A DNA stretch of 5,604 nucleotides from Nitrospiraceae bacterium (GTDB lineage: Bacteria > Nitrospirota > Nitrospiria > Nitrospirales > UBA8639), in contig DOFS01000423.1 of the NCBI GenBank assembly GCA_003523945.1, positions 1 through 5,604 on the forward strand, given 5' to 3'. The notes beneath the pieces were generated by a model that worked only from the letters and a program-made list of their open reading frames with translations, was not told the origin of the DNA and ran no database searches. A program made the translations under genes and the position numbers. Shown here in pieces: positions 4,740 to 5,604 of the stretch. Numbering within the stretch: the first letter of the stretch is position 1; every line of letters begins with the position of its first letter.

Positions 4740-5604
4740 ACTGTTGAGAGCATTTCCCAAATTCCCGGGCAATTTCACCCGTTTTCAGATTCCAAAGGGG
4801 AAGGGGACCACCAATGTGTCCTGAGACAAGAAGTTGCCCATCGGGGCTAAAGGATAAAGAACGAATTGGCTGAGGCTCTGGAGGACTTAGTGTTTGAATG
4901 GGTTCGCCCGATTGCAGATCCCAAATCATGAGTTTTTCATCCGTGTATCCTCCTGAAGCCAGAAAACGCCCATCGGGACTAAAATGCATGCTCCAACTGC
5001 CACCTGGGTGGTATAGCTTTCTTTCTTCTTTTCCGCTCTCCCTATCCCATAAGAAGAGAGAGCTTTCGTCGTCAAGAAAAGATGAGGCGGCAATGGTTCT
5101 GCCATTTGGACTGAAGGCCACTGCATACACTTCACCAGGCACTTCGAAGGTGCGAATGTTTTTTCCGGTTTGAATTTCCCATACTTTAACTGTTCTGTCC
5201 GCGCTTCCAGATGCAAGTAATTTTTCGTCGGGACTGAAATCGAGGGTATTCACCATAATCCAGCTTTTATTTTTCAAAAAGGGGGAATGACAACAAAACC
5301 GTTTTACACTCGATCCAATTTTATGTGCATCCCAAAGAAGAATGGCCTCATCGTGTCCTGCCGAAGCAATATATGTCCCGGTCGCGCTATAGGCTACCGC
5401 TCGAAGACCGCCCACATGTTCATCAAATACCGCCTGTTCATGAAATAGTGGCTTGCCATTAGTTCTAGGGTGAATAGCATACATGCGCATCGTTCCGTCT
5501 CGTAGTCCAATAACGAATTTTTTTCCGTCTGGACTCCAGGCGAGGGCAAGAATGCCTGTCAGCCCACTTGAATTGCGTGGGTCATGAATAAAGCCAATCC
5601 CTTG
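4738..5604 (-). CDS. WD40 beta-propeller protein, C-terminal part (5' end outside window)
   Basis: The frame is open to the right edge, so the last 288 residues are seen and the start lies beyond the window; an internal ATG at 5490 would cut through a repeat and is not the start. Six WD-type blades are visible, each with the core pattern hydrophobic-x-FSPDG-x-x-hA-SG...D..h.hWD: LALAWSPDGKKF, VAYSATGTYIASAGHDEAILLWD, LDFSPDEKLLASGSADRTVKVWE, VAFSPNGRTIAASS...LFLWD, MHFSPDGRFLASGG...LMIWD, and LSFSPDGQLLVSGH...LPLWN. The WD40 fold is a protein-interaction scaffold. Bacterial examples are free-standing, secreted, or the C-terminal part of larger proteins such as Ser/Thr kinases or STAND NTPases, and the missing N-terminus decides which. 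At least one more blade is expected upstream. The protein ends right after the last blade (EFGKCSQQ), and the sequence looks more AT-rich than the lipoprotein genes. Confidence 0.9.
   Translation of the reverse strand, partial: QGIGFIHDPRNSSGLTGILALAWSPDGKKFVIGLRDGTMRMYAIHPRTNGKPLFHEQAVFDEHVGGLRAVAYSATGTYIASAGHDEAILLWDAHKIGSSVKRFCCHSPFLKNKSWIMVNTLDFSPDEKLLASGSADRTVKVWEIQTGKNIRTFEVPGEVYAVAFSPNGRTIAASSFLDDESSLFLWDRESGKEERKLYHPGGSWSMHFSPDGRFLASGGYTDEKLMIWDLQSGEPIQTLSPPEPQPIRSLSFSPDGQLLVSGHIGGPLPLWNLKTGEIAREFGKCSQQ

Overview
The window looks like chromosome from a diderm (outer-membrane) bacterium with a mid-range GC content. Five complete genes encode proteins with lipoprotein signal peptides, and none has an Asp right after the lipidated Cys, so outer-membrane sorting is the default expectation. 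One of the five carries a BamE/SmpA-OmlA-like domain. I cannot fix the taxon. A Nitrospirota-like or proteobacterial background is a guess from the style of the lipoproteins. No rRNA, tRNA, CRISPR array, transposase or phage gene is visible.

Layout, left to right. Positions 1-247 hold no convincing gene but contain a strong 11-bp hairpin (153-180). A plus-strand gene (248-757) encodes a circularly permuted YpsA-type SLOG protein, often annotated as a putative molybdenum carrier. Then come about 750 bases with no complete gene (758-1507), including a possible minus-strand remnant at 877-1065. A plus-strand glycine-zipper lipoprotein gene follows (1508-1942). It converges on a compact minus-strand operon that reads from 4407 down to 2333, possibly to 2103. 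The operon order is a BamE-like lipoprotein, then three divergent paralogues of one uncharacterised lipoprotein family, then possibly a small TTG-started ORF. Gaps between these genes are only 6 to about 18 bases. Upstream of the operon, 4408-4737 holds a CTTCC pentanucleotide repeat whose minus strand is a textbook G-quadruplex motif, and a 7-bp hairpin. The right end is the 3' part of a minus-strand WD40 beta-propeller gene that runs off the window.

The most interesting unit is the lipoprotein operon. Three tandem copies of one fold, each kept intact with its own lipobox but divergent in the middle segment, sit behind a BamE-like lipoprotein. This suggests an envelope complex built of related but non-identical subunits. 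The convergent glycine-zipper lipoprotein strengthens the envelope theme. Function is inferred only from signal peptides, domain resemblance and gene order.
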